This document shows, piece by piece, positions 37,080-37,684 of a stretch of DNA of 37,684 nt (positions within the stretch are counted from its first letter, which is position 1; each line of letters begins with the position of its first letter). The DNA lies in contig CANGHE010000002.1 of NCBI GenBank assembly GCA_947453545.1, forward strand, positions 1-37,684, read 5' to 3'. Source of the DNA: Flavobacteriia bacterium (lineage in GTDB: Bacteria; Bacteroidota; Bacteroidia; Flavobacteriales_D; Crocinitomicaceae). The notes under the pieces were generated by a model, which saw nothing but the letters and a program-made list of their open reading frames with translations, did no database searches and was not told where the DNA came from. Both the position numbers and the translations under genes were made by a program.

Positions 37080-37108
37080 AAAAGCGAAGATGTTATTTCT
37101 TCGCTTTT
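37080..37108 (-). terminator. Terminator downstream of 37127-37621
   Basis: AAAAGCGAAG...CTTCGCTTTT hairpin; T-run on the minus strand. Confidence 0.75.
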
Positions 37109-37126
37109 CAAAATTATCTTATACTC

Positions 37127-37621
37127 TTATTCTTCAACTTTAACAGCTTTTTTACGTGGTGCACGTTTTGGTTTTTCTGTTACTTCCTCTACAACAACCG
37201 CATCTTCAATTACTTCAGCTGATTCATTTTCTGCAACTTCAATCGTTAAATTACCTGATTTGTGCAATAAGTTATACCATTGGAAAATCTTTTTAACATC
37301 CGAAAAGTATACACGTTCTTGATCGTAGTTAGGAAGTATTTCTAATAAATAGTTCTCAAGAGTCGTTTTATCTTCTTTATGTGAAGGTGCTTCACCACCA
37401 TTTTGTTTTTTGTAGATAGCTTCTAAAACAGAAGTTAAAGCAACATCTTCATCGTAGGTGTAAACACTGATGTCTTCCAATGCAGATATTCTATCGGTAG
37501 AATAAGCTGGAACACGTTTATTATCTTCTAAAGATTCAACGATTAAGTTGTTTTTTCCTTGTGCAACAACTTTAAACAAACCTGGTTTACCAGAAATAGC
37601 AATAATACCTGTTAAATTCAT
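37127..37621 (-). CDS. DUF5606-like protein
   Basis: MNLTGIIAISGKPGLFKVVAQGKNNLIVESLED pattern, charged C-terminal tail. Confidence 0.7.
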   Translation of the reverse strand: MNLTGIIAISGKPGLFKVVAQGKNNLIVESLEDNKRVPAYSTDRISALEDISVYTYDEDVALTSVLEAIYKKQNGGEAPSHKEDKTTLENYLLEILPNYDQERVYFSDVKKIFQWYNLLHKSGNLTIEVAENESAEVIEDAVVVEEVTEKPKRAPRKKAVKVEE

Positions 37622-37684
37622 TCGATCTAATTTATTTGTTCAAAAATACGTAAATATTGAAATTAGCCAATTAATTTTTAATTA

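Overview
AT-rich Bacteroidota-like (Flavobacteriales-type) chromosomal segment. Core genes flank a ~21.3 kb integrated mobile element at about 8800-30080: hemB 3' end, TPR and TPR-AAA+ genes, ABC ATPase, ribBA, two glycosyltransferases, an LptF/G permease, tRNA-Met and a DUF5606-like gene. The element splits a host TIGR02757/DUF2400-family gene. Its N-terminal 168 codons lie at 30585->30082 (-) and its C-terminal 87 codons at 8799->8539 (-). Fusing the halves at a shared 5-bp AACAT gives one continuous frame (...KRLQMFLRWMVRDNLTGVDFGIW...). A large serine recombinase sits at the right end, and the termini form a 27-nt imperfect inverted repeat (23/27). Just inside the left end the element carries its own intact, diverged TIGR02757 gene, whose att-equivalent position has a different DNA sequence. 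Cargo includes an expanded type III R-M-like locus (SNF2-type helicase, DUF4391, Mod, AlbA_2 ATPase, Res), with 21-bp-pitch repeats flanking the AlbA_2 gene. It also includes a small resolvase, two XRE regulators, a putative PD-(D/E)XK protein, and a 470-aa protein with what look like motifs A, B and C of the Pol A / T7 RNAP palm superfamily. Outside the element, a minus-strand operon (URO-D-like, A-T-degenerate TE NRPS-like, AsnB-like cyclase) ends in an unlisted 44-54 aa ORF with a lasso-peptide-like leader and a G1...D9 core. All assignments are by eye; no searches were run.
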